DNA of 59,828 nt from a virus. A program made the position numbers and the translations under genes. The notes beneath the pieces were generated by a model. That model ran no database searches and was not told the origin of the DNA. It saw nothing but the letters and a program-made list of their open reading frames with translations. This document shows positions 30,925 to 41,600 of this stretch, piece by piece. The DNA is taken from the IMG/VR virus record IMGVR_UViG_3300022602_000103, positions 1 to 59,828 of that record, one strand, 5' to 3'. Positions within the stretch are counted from its first letter, which is position 1; each line of letters starts with the position of its first letter.

Positions 30925-33417
30925 ATGCCATTACAGAAACTACAATTTAGACCTGGTCTTAACCGAGAAGGCACTATCTACTCTAATGAGGGTGGCTGGT
31001 ATGACGGAGATAAGGTGCGGTTTCGTTCTGGACTTGCTGAAAAAATAGGTGGCTGGACGCAGTTTTCCCCCAACGTATTTATTGGTATTTGTCGTTCTAT
31101 TTGGGTATGGTCAGATGGTGATGCGGGCGTTGGCAACCTTTATACTGGGCTTGGAACCAATATTAAATACTATATCTATTCTGCTGGTATTTATAACGAT
31201 ATTACTCCAATTATTCAAACTGATACACTTACAAATCCGTTTCAAACTACTCTTGATTCGACCACCGTTACAGTAACAGACCCATCTTATAACCCTAATA
31301 TCGGGGACTATGTAATATTTTCTGGGGGTTCTATAGTAGGCGGGCTTACTATTACTGGTGAATATGTAGTAACAGCGATTACCGGTGTATCAAGTTATAC
31401 AATTCAATCTATAAACCCAGCTACATCTACAGCTACCGGTGGTGGAACTGTTACAGTTCAATACGAATATCCAAAAGGGGCAGAAATTTTTAGCGTTGGT
31501 ACTGGTTGGGGCGCAGGTCCTTGGTCTCCTACCAATTTGGTTACATTGCCTAACAATCCGTTTACAACAACGGCTGGTAGTAATGTAGTTATAGTTAATC
31601 AACCTAATCATGGATTAACTACTGGGCAATATGTTGCGTTTACTAATGTATCTACATTGGTTACGCCTAATATAACCTATGGTTTTACACCAAGTACCTA
31701 TAGTATTTCAGCCCCTAGGGGTATGAGTATGAATGCTTTAATATTTGATACTGTGCCAAATAACTATTTAAATGGCACGTTCCAAATTACTTATGTAGAT
31801 GCAAACACATATACCATTACTATGCAAAAAACAGCTATTACCGGAATTGTCGGTGGTGGAACTAATGTAATTGTATATCCGCAGTATGGTACTCGTGGTT
31901 GGGGCGATGCATACGTTACTGGTATTGGATCACAACTAAGGCTTTGGTCTAGCGATAACTATGGTGCAGATCTTGTTATTGCTCCACGTGGCGGCGGTAT
32001 TTTTTACTGGTCAGATGCTGGAACAGTAGCTCAGAGAGCCAAACCACTATCTACTGTTGCTAATTCAACTACTGCGGTCACTGATGCATCTACATTTGGC
32101 TCTGGCGCAACATCTATTACTGTTACTTCAGCTAATGCGCCATATATTTACCCGTACATGGTTATTACTGGTACTGGAATCCCGACTGGCACTAAAGTTG
32201 CTTCTAATTATATTACTGGCGCTACAACAGTACCAATTACTACTACTACTACTAGTTCTAGCTCTAACAACTATAACTTTTCTTATGCTGGCGCATATGT
32301 GCCAATTGATACGTATCAAGTAATTACTTCGGAAGTTCAAGAATTTGTTATTGCTTTTGGCGCTAATAACTATGTGCCTGGAAATGCAAATTCACCGTTT
32401 AACCCAATGTTAGTACGTTGGTCAGATCAAGCTAATCAATTTCAATGGGTACCAGAACTAACTAACCAGTCAGGCGAATATACCCTAACTAACGGCTCTT
32501 TCATTATGGGCGCACGAGCAACCCGCCAAGAAATTTTGGTATGGACTGATTCAGCTATTTATTCTATGCAGTATATTGGCGCTCCTTATGTTTGGGGCTT
32601 CCAAATCTTGATGGATAACATTTCTATCATGTCGCCTAATTGCATGATTACGGTCAATAACATAACGTACTGGATGGGTAAAGACCGCTTTTATATGTAT
32701 GACGGATCAGTAAAAACCTTACCTTGTTCATTAAAACAATACATCTTTGAAGACATTAATCAAGACCAAGCCTACCAAGTATTTGCAGGGGCTAATGAAG
32801 GATTTAATGAAATTTGGTGGTTCTATTGTTCTGTTGATGGTAATGGCGGTACCCGTGCAAACCCTAATAATGCGGTAGATAAATACGTCATTTATAACTA
32901 TTTAGATCAAGTTTGGTACTACGGCACTATGGCTAGAACGGCTTGGTTGCAAACTGGTACGCAACCTTATCCTATTGCTGCTGACTATAATAACCGTCTT
33001 TTAAACCATGAAAATGGTAATGATGATCTGTCTACCGCAGTTACTTTGCCTATAGACGCATACATTCAGTCTTCTGATTTTGATATTGGTGATGGACAGC
33101 AGTTTGGTTTTGTATGGCGTATGTTGCCAGACGTAAATTTTAATAGCTCTACTACTAATCAGCCTTCAATAACAATGCAATTGCTGCCACGCCAAAACTC
33201 AGGTAGTGTCTACAATACATCCGTTGATAATCTACAAGTTCAAAGTCCACAAAACTTTACTAACATCCCAGCGTACACAGTCAATCAATTTACTGGTCAG
33301 GTATATACCCGTGTGCGGGGGCGTCAAATGGCTATTCGGATTGAGTCTACTGGCACTGGAGTAGCTTGGCAGTTGGGCGCTCCTCGTATAGATATTAGAC
33401 CTGATGGACGCAGATAA
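30925..33417 (+). CDS. Putative tail nozzle / DNA-stabilising structural protein
   Basis: 830 residues, large and beta-rich, starting MPLQKLQFRPGLNREGTIYS with a basic and aromatic N-terminus (GGWYDGDKVRFRSGLAEKIG). This start is recalled from structural proteins of short-tailed phages that act after the adaptor (P22 gp10-like or T7 nozzle type). It contains inserted beta modules around residues 115-180 and 385-450, the second of a type shared with other virion proteins here. Its place between endolysin and fibre-end genes is unusual for a nozzle, but size and the beta-rich organisation fit. Start has no strong ribosome site; coupling is possible. Confidence 0.65.
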   Translation: MPLQKLQFRPGLNREGTIYSNEGGWYDGDKVRFRSGLAEKIGGWTQFSPNVFIGICRSIWVWSDGDAGVGNLYTGLGTNIKYYIYSAGIYNDITPIIQTDTLTNPFQTTLDSTTVTVTDPSYNPNIGDYVIFSGGSIVGGLTITGEYVVTAITGVSSYTIQSINPATSTATGGGTVTVQYEYPKGAEIFSVGTGWGAGPWSPTNLVTLPNNPFTTTAGSNVVIVNQPNHGLTTGQYVAFTNVSTLVTPNITYGFTPSTYSISAPRGMSMNALIFDTVPNNYLNGTFQITYVDANTYTITMQKTAITGIVGGGTNVIVYPQYGTRGWGDAYVTGIGSQLRLWSSDNYGADLVIAPRGGGIFYWSDAGTVAQRAKPLSTVANSTTAVTDASTFGSGATSITVTSANAPYIYPYMVITGTGIPTGTKVASNYITGATTVPITTTTTSSSSNNYNFSYAGAYVPIDTYQVITSEVQEFVIAFGANNYVPGNANSPFNPMLVRWSDQANQFQWVPELTNQSGEYTLTNGSFIMGARATRQEILVWTDSAIYSMQYIGAPYVWGFQILMDNISIMSPNCMITVNNITYWMGKDRFYMYDGSVKTLPCSLKQYIFEDINQDQAYQVFAGANEGFNEIWWFYCSVDGNGGTRANPNNAVDKYVIYNYLDQVWYYGTMARTAWLQTGTQPYPIAADYNNRLLNHENGNDDLSTAVTLPIDAYIQSSDFDIGDGQQFGFVWRMLPDVNFNSSTTNQPSITMQLLPRQNSGSVYNTSVDNLQVQSPQNFTNIPAYTVNQFTGQVYTRVRGRQMAIRIESTGTGVAWQLGAPRIDIRPDGRR

Positions 33418-33719
33418 TGACTATTCCAGATTATCAATCCTATAACGGCACTCCATTAAATCCAGCGCCGCCAAACTTACAAAATGCGCCACAAAGCTAT
33501 AGTGCCGAGTTTGAAAACCGTTTACTAAACCAATTACGTTTGTACTTTAACCAGCTAAATAACTATACACAGGCTACAGCAGCCCCAGATTACGGCAAAA
33601 CAACCCAAAGACCTACTGCTAATCAACAAATTGGTCAGTTTTACTTTGATACAACTCTTGGGTATCCTATATGGTGGAACGGTACTAAATGGGTAAACTA
33701 TAATGGCACAGTAGTATGA
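33417..33719 (+). CDS. Small structural/fibre-associated protein
   Basis: 100 residues, Asn/Pro/Gln-rich and beta-like, with a C-terminal pattern IGQFYFDTTLGYPIWWNGTK. This matches the style of fibre-tip or head-fibre attachment segments recalled from other phages. Overlaps the nozzle-like gene by one base and the cupin gene by four bases. Role unknown. Confidence 0.6.
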   Translation: MTIPDYQSYNGTPLNPAPPNLQNAPQSYSAEFENRLLNQLRLYFNQLNNYTQATAAPDYGKTTQRPTANQQIGQFYFDTTLGYPIWWNGTKWVNYNGTVV

Positions 33720-34108
33720 ACAAACTTTTATATACCCCCCATAAACGCATAGAGTCTTTAATGCCTCAGCTGCGGGCTGCTCCCCAAGTAGACTGTATTG
33801 AAAAACATCATTTTGGCCCAGGGATATATGTAAAAGAAGTCACAATGCCCGCTGGCTCTGTGATTGTAGGGAAACCCCATAAAGTAGAACATTTATGCGT
33901 CATGCTACAAGGACGTATGAAATTAGTAAAAGAAGACGGTGAAGTTATAGAAGTTAGCGCCCCTGCTACATTTGTAGGTAAACCTGGGCGTAAAATAGCT
34001 TATATCATTGAAACAGTAGTATTTCAGAATATTTATGCAACCGATGAAACTGATGTAGAAAAGTTAGAACTGATGTTTATCGAGACTCCAGCATTGGAAG
34101 GAAACTAA
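33716..34108 (+). CDS. Cupin-fold protein
   Basis: 130 residues with a typical small cupin pattern. Motif 1 region GSVIVGKPHKVEHLCVMLQG (about 48-67) with two candidate metal-binding His (56 and 60), then a Gly-containing turn and motif 2 region GKPGRKIAYIIETVVFQNIY with a conserved Pro-Gly turn. Cupins form a beta barrel that often binds metal and small molecules. In phages such proteins are known in virion modules without an assigned reaction. It is placed among internal structural genes. Structural or enzymatic role unknown. Confidence 0.7.
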   Translation: MNKLLYTPHKRIESLMPQLRAAPQVDCIEKHHFGPGIYVKEVTMPAGSVIVGKPHKVEHLCVMLQGRMKLVKEDGEVIEVSAPATFVGKPGRKIAYIIETVVFQNIYATDETDVEKLELMFIETPALEGN

Positions 34109-34109
34109 T

Positions 34110-35573
34110 ATGGCATTCGTTGACGCAGCTTTAGCAGTTGGTACATTTGTAGGAGCTGATGCTCTTGGCGCTGGTGCAGCTACTTTAATTGGTGGTGGAC
34201 TTATGGGCGCTGGCGCAGGTGCTCTTTTTGGTGGACTTACTGGTGGCAACATTGGGCAAGACGCATTAAAAGGCGCTGGGATTGGGGCTTTAGGTGCTGG
34301 GGCTGCTTCTGCTATGGGTGCTGGCGCCGCTAGTGCCGCTGAACCTCTTGCCGCTGCTGGTCCTGCCGCTACTACTTATTCAACTGCTATGGGTGAAATG
34401 GCTACCGCACCTTCAGCTACTAGTGCTTTTAGTCCATATGCTCAAGCTTTAGGTTCTTCTGCGGAAACAACCGCAGCAAATGCTGGTGAGTATATGAATG
34501 CTATTGGTCAAGCTGGTAATGCTCCTATTGTTTCTGACGCTGCATCTGCGGCTCTTAATGCTGGTTCTGGCTCATCATTAGGGTCTGGTTTTAGTCAAGC
34601 TTTAAGTTGGATGGGGCAACATCCTGGAATTACTGCAGCTGGGGGGCTTTTAGGTATTTCAGCTTTAGGTGGTACTAAACCAACTACATTCCAAACTCCA
34701 GGCCAAACAACAATGAATACTGGGTACTTTAAATTAGACCCTTCAAAGTTTCAACCTACTAGAATGCAGCCTACAACCCCATTAGGTGGTTTTAAACCAA
34801 CTTATCCTGATTATGTTGCTAACCCTTATCAACCTACTCAAGGTTACGCACAAGGTGGAATTGCTAGTTTTAGTGCTGGTGGTGATGCAATGAGTAAGTA
34901 CAGAGACTACCAGGATACTGCTCAAATGCTTAATAGCTACGAGTCTATGTTAACTGGACAACCAGCAATGGGCAGTTCTTATGCGCAACAACCTGTGCCA
35001 AGTTATATAAGTAATCCAACTATACCAGCTGATAATCAATTAATTGATGCAAATACTAAAGGTATGTCTCCTTATGATGCAGCTAAATATCGCTTAGCGC
35101 AATCGTACGCAAGTGCGGGAGCACCAACTAATGCTGGTATTGGGCTTGCAAATAGAGCTAATCCTTCTTATGGACAAGTAAATACAGACCCTGCTATGGT
35201 TCAAGCAGCTATGGCAGCTCAGCAACAACAAGTACAAGGCGCTGCGCAAGGCGGTATTATGGGTTATGCAGGTGGTGGACAAACAGAATATAGCTTAGGA
35301 GGCTACGCAGATGGTGGTAACCCCCGTTTACTTAAAGGTCCTGGCGACGGCATGTCTGATAATATTCCTGCCACTATTGCTGGTAGGCAGCCTGCTCGTT
35401 TGGCTGATGGAGAATTTGTTGTTCCTGCGGATGTGGTTTCTCATCTCGGTAATGGTTCTACTGACGCTGGTGCTAAAAAGTTACATAGCATGATGGATAA
35501 AGTACGGATGTCTCGTACAGGTAAAAAGAAACAAGCACCACAAGTAAAAACGGATAAATTTATTCCAACATGA
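34110..35573 (+). CDS. Internal virion protein, Gly/Ala-rich
   Basis: 487 residues. The first 100 residues are Gly/Ala-rich with long hydrophobic stretches (ATLIGGGLMGAGAGALFGGL), as in ejection proteins that cross membranes. The middle is polar with Gln and Pro. The last 120 residues contain the motifs GGIASFSAGGD and GGIMGYAGGGQ, then ADGEFVVPADVVSHLGNGST and a basic C-terminus. The pattern and place resemble internal core proteins of short-tailed phages (T7 gp14 type in position). Overlaps the next gene by four bases. Function as an ejection protein is inferred. Confidence 0.65.
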   Translation: MAFVDAALAVGTFVGADALGAGAATLIGGGLMGAGAGALFGGLTGGNIGQDALKGAGIGALGAGAASAMGAGAASAAEPLAAAGPAATTYSTAMGEMATAPSATSAFSPYAQALGSSAETTAANAGEYMNAIGQAGNAPIVSDAASAALNAGSGSSLGSGFSQALSWMGQHPGITAAGGLLGISALGGTKPTTFQTPGQTTMNTGYFKLDPSKFQPTRMQPTTPLGGFKPTYPDYVANPYQPTQGYAQGGIASFSAGGDAMSKYRDYQDTAQMLNSYESMLTGQPAMGSSYAQQPVPSYISNPTIPADNQLIDANTKGMSPYDAAKYRLAQSYASAGAPTNAGIGLANRANPSYGQVNTDPAMVQAAMAAQQQQVQGAAQGGIMGYAGGGQTEYSLGGYADGGNPRLLKGPGDGMSDNIPATIAGRQPARLADGEFVVPADVVSHLGNGSTDAGAKKLHSMMDKVRMSRTGKKKQAPQVKTDKFIPT

Positions 35574-35989
35574 GTTTAGAGATTAGAAAGGTAAGCATTG
35601 AAAATATTGCGCAAATCTTTCCGTCAGTTAAAAGTTATATTGAACAAGGTTTAAAACGCTCAGACGATTGTACGATTGATCAAGTAAAACTTTATTTGAT
35701 GAACGGGTCTTGGGAATTGTTAGTTGTAGTAGATGAAAAGAATGCAATTAATGGTTGTTATGTTTTATCGCTAGTGAATTCTCCTAATGATAGAACTGCT
35801 ATGATTGTATCGGCGGCTGGAAAAGGGTTAGCTGGTCAAGAAATATTTGACCAAGTTTGTATGTATGTAAAAGGATTAGGAGCTACTAGGATACAAGCAT
35901 TAGCTAGTGAATCAGCAGCTCGCTTGTATAAACGTGTTGGCTTAACTGAAAAAGCAATTTTGGTGGAGAAAAAATTATGGGTGGAATAG
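35570..35989 (+). CDS. GNAT-like acetyltransferase-type protein
   Basis: 139 residues with the order of a small GNAT fold: an N-terminal alpha-helical start, beta strands containing WELLVVVDEKNAINGCYV (about 43-60) and a C-terminal SESAARLYKRVGLTEKAILV (about 113-132), which resembles the last motif (A/L-Y-x-R-x-G-F) of acetyltransferases. The acetyl-CoA loop (R-x-x-G-x-G/A) is weak (SAAGKGLAGQEI, about 84-95). Similar proteins lie beside internal virion proteins in T7-like phages. It could be a packaged or structural protein rather than an active enzyme. Confidence 0.65.
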   Translation: MSLEIRKVSIENIAQIFPSVKSYIEQGLKRSDDCTIDQVKLYLMNGSWELLVVVDEKNAINGCYVLSLVNSPNDRTAMIVSAAGKGLAGQEIFDQVCMYVKGLGATRIQALASESAARLYKRVGLTEKAILVEKKLWVE

Positions 35990-38637
35990 TAAATTCAATT
36001 TTTGGCGGTGGGGGCGGTGGCGGTGGCGGCTCTCAACAAGCTGCACCCCAACAAACTAGTAGCAACGTATATCAAACAAATATACCTGATTATGCACAGC
36101 CTTATGTGCAGAACATGCTCAATGCTACTCAAGCTCAATTATTTAATACTGATTCTAGTGGCAACATAACAGGGTTTAATCAATACCAGCCATACACTGG
36201 TATGACTCAAGATCAATTAACTGCAGCGCAATCTGCTGTAGCTGGGTTTTCACCGCTCCAACAACAAGCTCAATCTTCCGCCGCTAACTTACAAGTGCCT
36301 GGTCAATATGGCGCTGCTACTGGTCAAACTATGCGCGGTATTATGGGGGCTAACCAGATAGGTAGACAAATGCAAGGTCTTGCTGCGTCTGCTACTCCGC
36401 AAGATTTTCAAAATCAAGTAGGTGGTTATATGAACCCCTACATTCAACAATCTTTAGCCCCACAATTACAACTAGCTAACCAACAATATGGTATGGCTGG
36501 ACAACAGATGGCTGGTCAAGCTACTGGTGCTGGTGCTTTTGGTGGGTCTCGTAATGCGTTGCAACAAAGTTTAAATCAACAGAATCAAATGTTGGCGCAA
36601 AACCAATTAATTAGCCAAGGCTATAACACCGCATTTACTGCAGCGCAAAACCAGTATAACCAAAGCGGTGCGTTCCAATTACAAGGTTTACAAGGTGCGC
36701 TTGGCGCACAGCAACAAGGTATGGCTGGTGCAGCTCAGTTAGGTAGTTTAGGTCAAGCTCAGCTTGCAGCACAACAAGGCATTCTTGGTACACAAAACCA
36801 ATTGGGTGCGCAACAACAGGCTAATGCTCAACAAGTTATTAACCAAGGTATTCAGAACTACGCTACTGCACAGCAGTATCCACTCATGCAGTTGGGTACT
36901 ATGTCTAATATGTTGCGTGGTCTACCATTGCAATCATCTACTACTCAATCTTATCAAGCTGCGCCTAGCGCATTAACCCAAGCTGTGGGCGCTGCAGGTA
37001 CTGGTGCTATGTTGGGTTCTATGTATGCTGCTAAAGGCGGACTACTTAAAACTAAAAAAATGGCAGCTGGTGGTATAGCTAGCTATGGCGCTGGCGATAT
37101 TGTTGAAAGCACTGAGTCTGATTTAGAACAAATGCCTAGTAATGCTTTAAATAAAGAACTGGCTTCAACTACAAGCGACTTAGTTAAATCTAAAATCCGT
37201 GGCATCTTACAAGCTCGTGCTGGCGCACAATATGCGGGCGGTGGCATTATTGCATTTGCTGATGGTAATGATGGTCAAGCTATTAGTGCTGACCCAGCTA
37301 TGGTTCGTCAAGCTTATGTTGATGCTGCTAATTTACAAGCTGCACAAAACCCTCCTTCAGATACCCCTGTTGCTCCAACTAATACTTCTAGATTTAGCCA
37401 AATGGGTCCTCAGACTTCTAGATTTAGTCCGCAAGGTATTACTGCAGCAGCACCTACTGATCCCAATGCGCCAGTTTTAGCTGGTCGTGGTGTTCCAGTA
37501 CAACCAACTATTAGTCCTCGTATGCAAGCTGCTTTGGCTGATCAAGCTAGAACGCAGCAAGTTCAAACTCCTCCTGCAGCTTCTGGGTCACTTGGGCTAA
37601 CTCCTAATGAGTCAGTAGTTCAACCTAACGCTGCCCCTGCTCCAGTTGCTGCTGCCCCAGCTGGTGTTAAAGCCGCTCCTAGCCCAGAACAAACAGTTAC
37701 TGCGGTTCAAAAACAAGCTACTAACCAAACTATTGCAAGAGCTACTGATCCTACTTCAACCAGTTGGATGGACTTATTATTACCAAAAGACAAAAGCGAA
37801 ACTATTAAACAGTACTTAGCTGAAAAAGAAAAGTATGTTGGTCCTGATACTTCTGAAGCAAATAAAGCGTCTTTAGAAGCTCGTAAAGAGCGTGAGCAAA
37901 AGTCCTATGACCAAATGGATAAATTAGTCAAAGCACAGATGTTTGCAAAAATGGGTACAACTCCTGGTTCATTATTAACTGCTGCTTTAACTGGGTTTCA
38001 AGCTGGCGTACCAGCTTTAGTTTCTAACATTCAAAAACGCGATGAAATTATGAATCAGATTGATGATTCTATTATGAACATTGATAAAGCTAAGCGTTTA
38101 GAACGTGCTGGTAATTTTGATGAATCTTATAAGTTTGCAGATAAAGGCATAGATCAATCCATCCAAGCTCATAAAGCATTATGGGAACACATGGATAAAC
38201 AAGCTGAAGTTAGTGCTAAATTTGCGCAAACTGGTTTAGATAAAAGTATCTTGCAGTATCAAAAAGCTCAAGGTCAGTACCAAACCGAAGTAGAAAAAAT
38301 AGCTACTGAAAAACAAAAAGATACTCAGTATGGTATGGATAAACGCATGCAAGAGATGTATGCTACTCGCCTTAAACAAAATCCTAACGATACAGAAGCA
38401 AAAACTAAATACGATGAAATTTCTAGAAGAATAGCACCTAAAGAAACTGATTGGAATAATCGTATAAATGAAATTCGTGAGTATAGAGATAGGTTTGATA
38501 CAGGCAGAGTTCCTCCAAAACAAGGAATTACTCAAGCTGCGCCTCAACAAAATATGCCGTTGTATGCATCTAATGGAAAAGATCGTATAGTATCTAATGA
38601 TGGTGGTAGAACATGGCAACCTGTCGGAGTTAAATAA
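35977..38637 (+). CDS. Internal virion protein, Gln-rich
   Basis: 886 residues, starting MGGIVNSIFGG followed by a run of eight Gly and a Gln-rich region (to about 330), then a helical C-terminal part with a coiled coil (about 640-820). Contains the motifs AAKGGLLKTKKMAAGGIAS (about 350-370) and AQYAGGGIIAFADG (about 415-430), shared in style with other proteins here. No enzyme signature is visible. Its place between two other internal proteins and its size fit an ejection protein. Start overlaps the previous gene by 13 bases. Confidence 0.65.
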   Translation: MGGIVNSIFGGGGGGGGGSQQAAPQQTSSNVYQTNIPDYAQPYVQNMLNATQAQLFNTDSSGNITGFNQYQPYTGMTQDQLTAAQSAVAGFSPLQQQAQSSAANLQVPGQYGAATGQTMRGIMGANQIGRQMQGLAASATPQDFQNQVGGYMNPYIQQSLAPQLQLANQQYGMAGQQMAGQATGAGAFGGSRNALQQSLNQQNQMLAQNQLISQGYNTAFTAAQNQYNQSGAFQLQGLQGALGAQQQGMAGAAQLGSLGQAQLAAQQGILGTQNQLGAQQQANAQQVINQGIQNYATAQQYPLMQLGTMSNMLRGLPLQSSTTQSYQAAPSALTQAVGAAGTGAMLGSMYAAKGGLLKTKKMAAGGIASYGAGDIVESTESDLEQMPSNALNKELASTTSDLVKSKIRGILQARAGAQYAGGGIIAFADGNDGQAISADPAMVRQAYVDAANLQAAQNPPSDTPVAPTNTSRFSQMGPQTSRFSPQGITAAAPTDPNAPVLAGRGVPVQPTISPRMQAALADQARTQQVQTPPAASGSLGLTPNESVVQPNAAPAPVAAAPAGVKAAPSPEQTVTAVQKQATNQTIARATDPTSTSWMDLLLPKDKSETIKQYLAEKEKYVGPDTSEANKASLEARKEREQKSYDQMDKLVKAQMFAKMGTTPGSLLTAALTGFQAGVPALVSNIQKRDEIMNQIDDSIMNIDKAKRLERAGNFDESYKFADKGIDQSIQAHKALWEHMDKQAEVSAKFAQTGLDKSILQYQKAQGQYQTEVEKIATEKQKDTQYGMDKRMQEMYATRLKQNPNDTEAKTKYDEISRRIAPKETDWNNRINEIREYRDRFDTGRVPPKQGITQAAPQQNMPLYASNGKDRIVSNDGGRTWQPVGVK

Positions 38638-41600
38638 TGGCACTTCCTGCTGGATTTGAACTTGAAAAGCCGCAATTACCAGAAGGATTTAAGCTTGAAG
38701 ATCAGCCTAAACCTGATGCTCTGGGTAGATTTGTAGCTGACCAAACCGCACCGCAAGAAGGTCCTGTTCAAGTAGGCGAGAATGCGCCTGACTTTACCCG
38801 TGGTTTAACTAATGAATTAGGTAGTCTCCAAAATGTATATGGCGGGGCTAAAGTATTAGCAGGTAAAGTTCTTGGCAGTCAAAGCTTAATGCAATCTGGT
38901 TTAGAAAGCATGAAAGCTGGAGAAGCTAAAACTGAGGTTAAACCCACTGATGATTTAACAGATGCTTTTAAAAAAGGTATTGGTTCTGTAGTTGGTGATT
39001 GGTTGCCATATCAAATAGGTTCTGGCGTTGGTAATATTCTTGAGACCCTTGGTTTTATGGGTATTGGAGCTGGTGTCGGTGCTTTAACTGGAGCAGGTGC
39101 TGGAGCATTACCTGGCGCTGTAGCAGGTGCAGTAGAAAAATCACTAGTTAAAAAAGGTGTTCAGTTAGCCGCAGAAAATGTTTTAAAAGAAACATTAGCT
39201 AAAGAATTAGCCGCTGGGACTGAAAAAGCCGCAGCAAAAGAAGTAGCAAAAACTGCTGCTGAGAAATATGTAGCTGAACATGCAATAGATATGTTAGCTC
39301 AAATTGATGCTAAAGCCGCTGCTCAATCTGCTGCAAGAAATATTGGTGGTAATTTAGGTATTGTTAGCCAAGCTGGTTTGCACGGCGCAGGTGAAGTTAC
39401 TGGGCAAGCTGTCCAACAAGCTGAAGCTGAAGGTCGTGCCCCTACTGATATTAATATGACCCGCGTAGTACCTGCTGCATTGGTACACGGCGTAGCAGAT
39501 TTCTTTGCAGAAAAGATTGGTTTACATGCTTTAGATGGTATGGCGTTAAATTCGTCTGGCAAAATGGTTCAAGATATTGCTAAAGCAATTGCACTGACTG
39601 GTACTAAAGAAGTTGTTCCAGAAACAATCCAAGAAATTGCTCAGCGCTATGGCGCTAATATGTCTCTTACCGATGCAGATGCGCTAAAAGATTATTTAAA
39701 CACAGTTGGTGCTTCATATGCTATGTCAGTTGTTCCAGCTGGCATTGGTGGTGTTCGTGCTAATTTGGCCCATAGAGCGGCTGAAATACCAGATCAAACA
39801 AATACTTTACAAGACTCTTTAGCAACTAAAGTAGCTACAGCCCCTGGTTTATTAGATGCAAATGGTAAACCGATTGTTGCTCCAGACCAAACTGAAACAA
39901 CTTTGTCAGCTGCTCCACCTCAAGAATCTATTTATGATGTGCCTAAAAAAGAAGCAGCTGACTATCTTGCAAAAATAGATTCTGGTGAAGTACAACCTAA
40001 TGCTTCTATTCTTAAAAAACACTTAGCTGCTACTGGCGCTGAAATGCCTGAGACTGGAAAAGGTTTTAGAGATAGAGCTTTAGAAGCACTAAAAACTCAT
40101 TTAGCACCGCAAGGAGAACAAAATGTCGGGACAACTAGCACTGTCAATGGAACAGATAGAAGTAGCGCTGAAGTACTTGGACAGCAAACAGATAGCACCG
40201 CCACCACAGGAACTACCACAGTTGGAGACCAAGGACTGGGAAGAGTTACACCACCTGCTAACGTGTCTCAAGCTGGAAAAGGAACAGAGCGTACTGCATT
40301 AAGCCAAACAGCTACAGATGAAGAGTTACGTGCAGCGCTTGAAAAAGACCAAGCACAAGCTGCCGCTACAGAAGCACAACGTCAAGCTGCACTGCAAGAA
40401 GTGGCTGGCAAAAATATTCCTCAGACTAAAACTGATGAACAAATACGTGATGAATATGAGCTAGCAAGACAGGCTCATACAGATACTCAAACTAAACTAA
40501 GCGCTAGCATTGATGAGTTAAATGCGCAGCGTGACGCATTAGTTAAAGAAGAAAATGCCCCTGGCAATGAAGATATTGACAATGGTGAAAAGATTGCCAA
40601 AATTGATGACCAGTTAACTAATCTAGAAAACCAACGCTTAGGTGCTATTCCTGCATGGGAAAATTTAGCAGCTGATGAAAAAGATACTTATTTAGGTAGC
40701 CTTAAAACTAATCCATCCGCTCAAGACTTTGACAATGCAGCTAAAGCACTAGCTTCTTATAAAGAACAGAAAAAAGGTTCTGGACTCAAACCAACTGAAC
40801 AACGTGTAGTTAATGGATACGAAGATAGTCGTTCAGCTTATCAGCGCTCTTTGGGCATGGATTTACCAGCATGGGGTCAATTATCACCAGCTGCGCAAGC
40901 TGCATACACTAGTAACGTAAAAAATAATACAGTTGCTGAGCAAGATGTTGGCTTTAATGCCGTAGCTGACCAGTTAGAAAAAGAAGGTAGAAGCATAAGA
41001 GGTGTATCTCGTGCTGGCATGGAGACCCTCAAACTTAAAGGTACTGAGCAAGAGGCGCAAGCTAAAGCGCAAGAGCGCACTGCCAAAGAAAGAGTTGCAG
41101 CTAGTGAAGCTGTTGGCAAAGGCAAGCCTGTAGCCCAAGATGTTAAGATTGCTCTTGAGAATAATGACATCAATGGTGCGCTTCAAGTTCTGATTGATAC
41201 TGGAGAAGGTCTAAAGATTGGCCCACAAGAAGGCGAGACTGGCGCAATTAAACAGTTAGCTCAACGCCAATCTATCCTAACTAAATTTGTAAATCGGTTC
41301 TTAGCTCGTTCCTTAAGTGGTGTTAAGTTTAACTCTACAGTTGTTACTGACCAGAACAATGAAGTTATCCAGCGCTTAGAGAAACAAGGCAAGCTGGCAG
41401 AGTATGACCCAAAAACAGATACATTCTATTTCACTAAGGATGGGTTTGATGAAGCTACCGTCTTGCATGAGATTGTTCACGCTGGCACTGTTAAGCTTAT
41501 TAATCAGTTTTTAACTAACCCAGCTAGCATGGCTCCGTACCAACGTGAAGCTATGGAGCATCTCCAAAAGATATTTAATTTTGCTAAGAATCGTCTGGGT

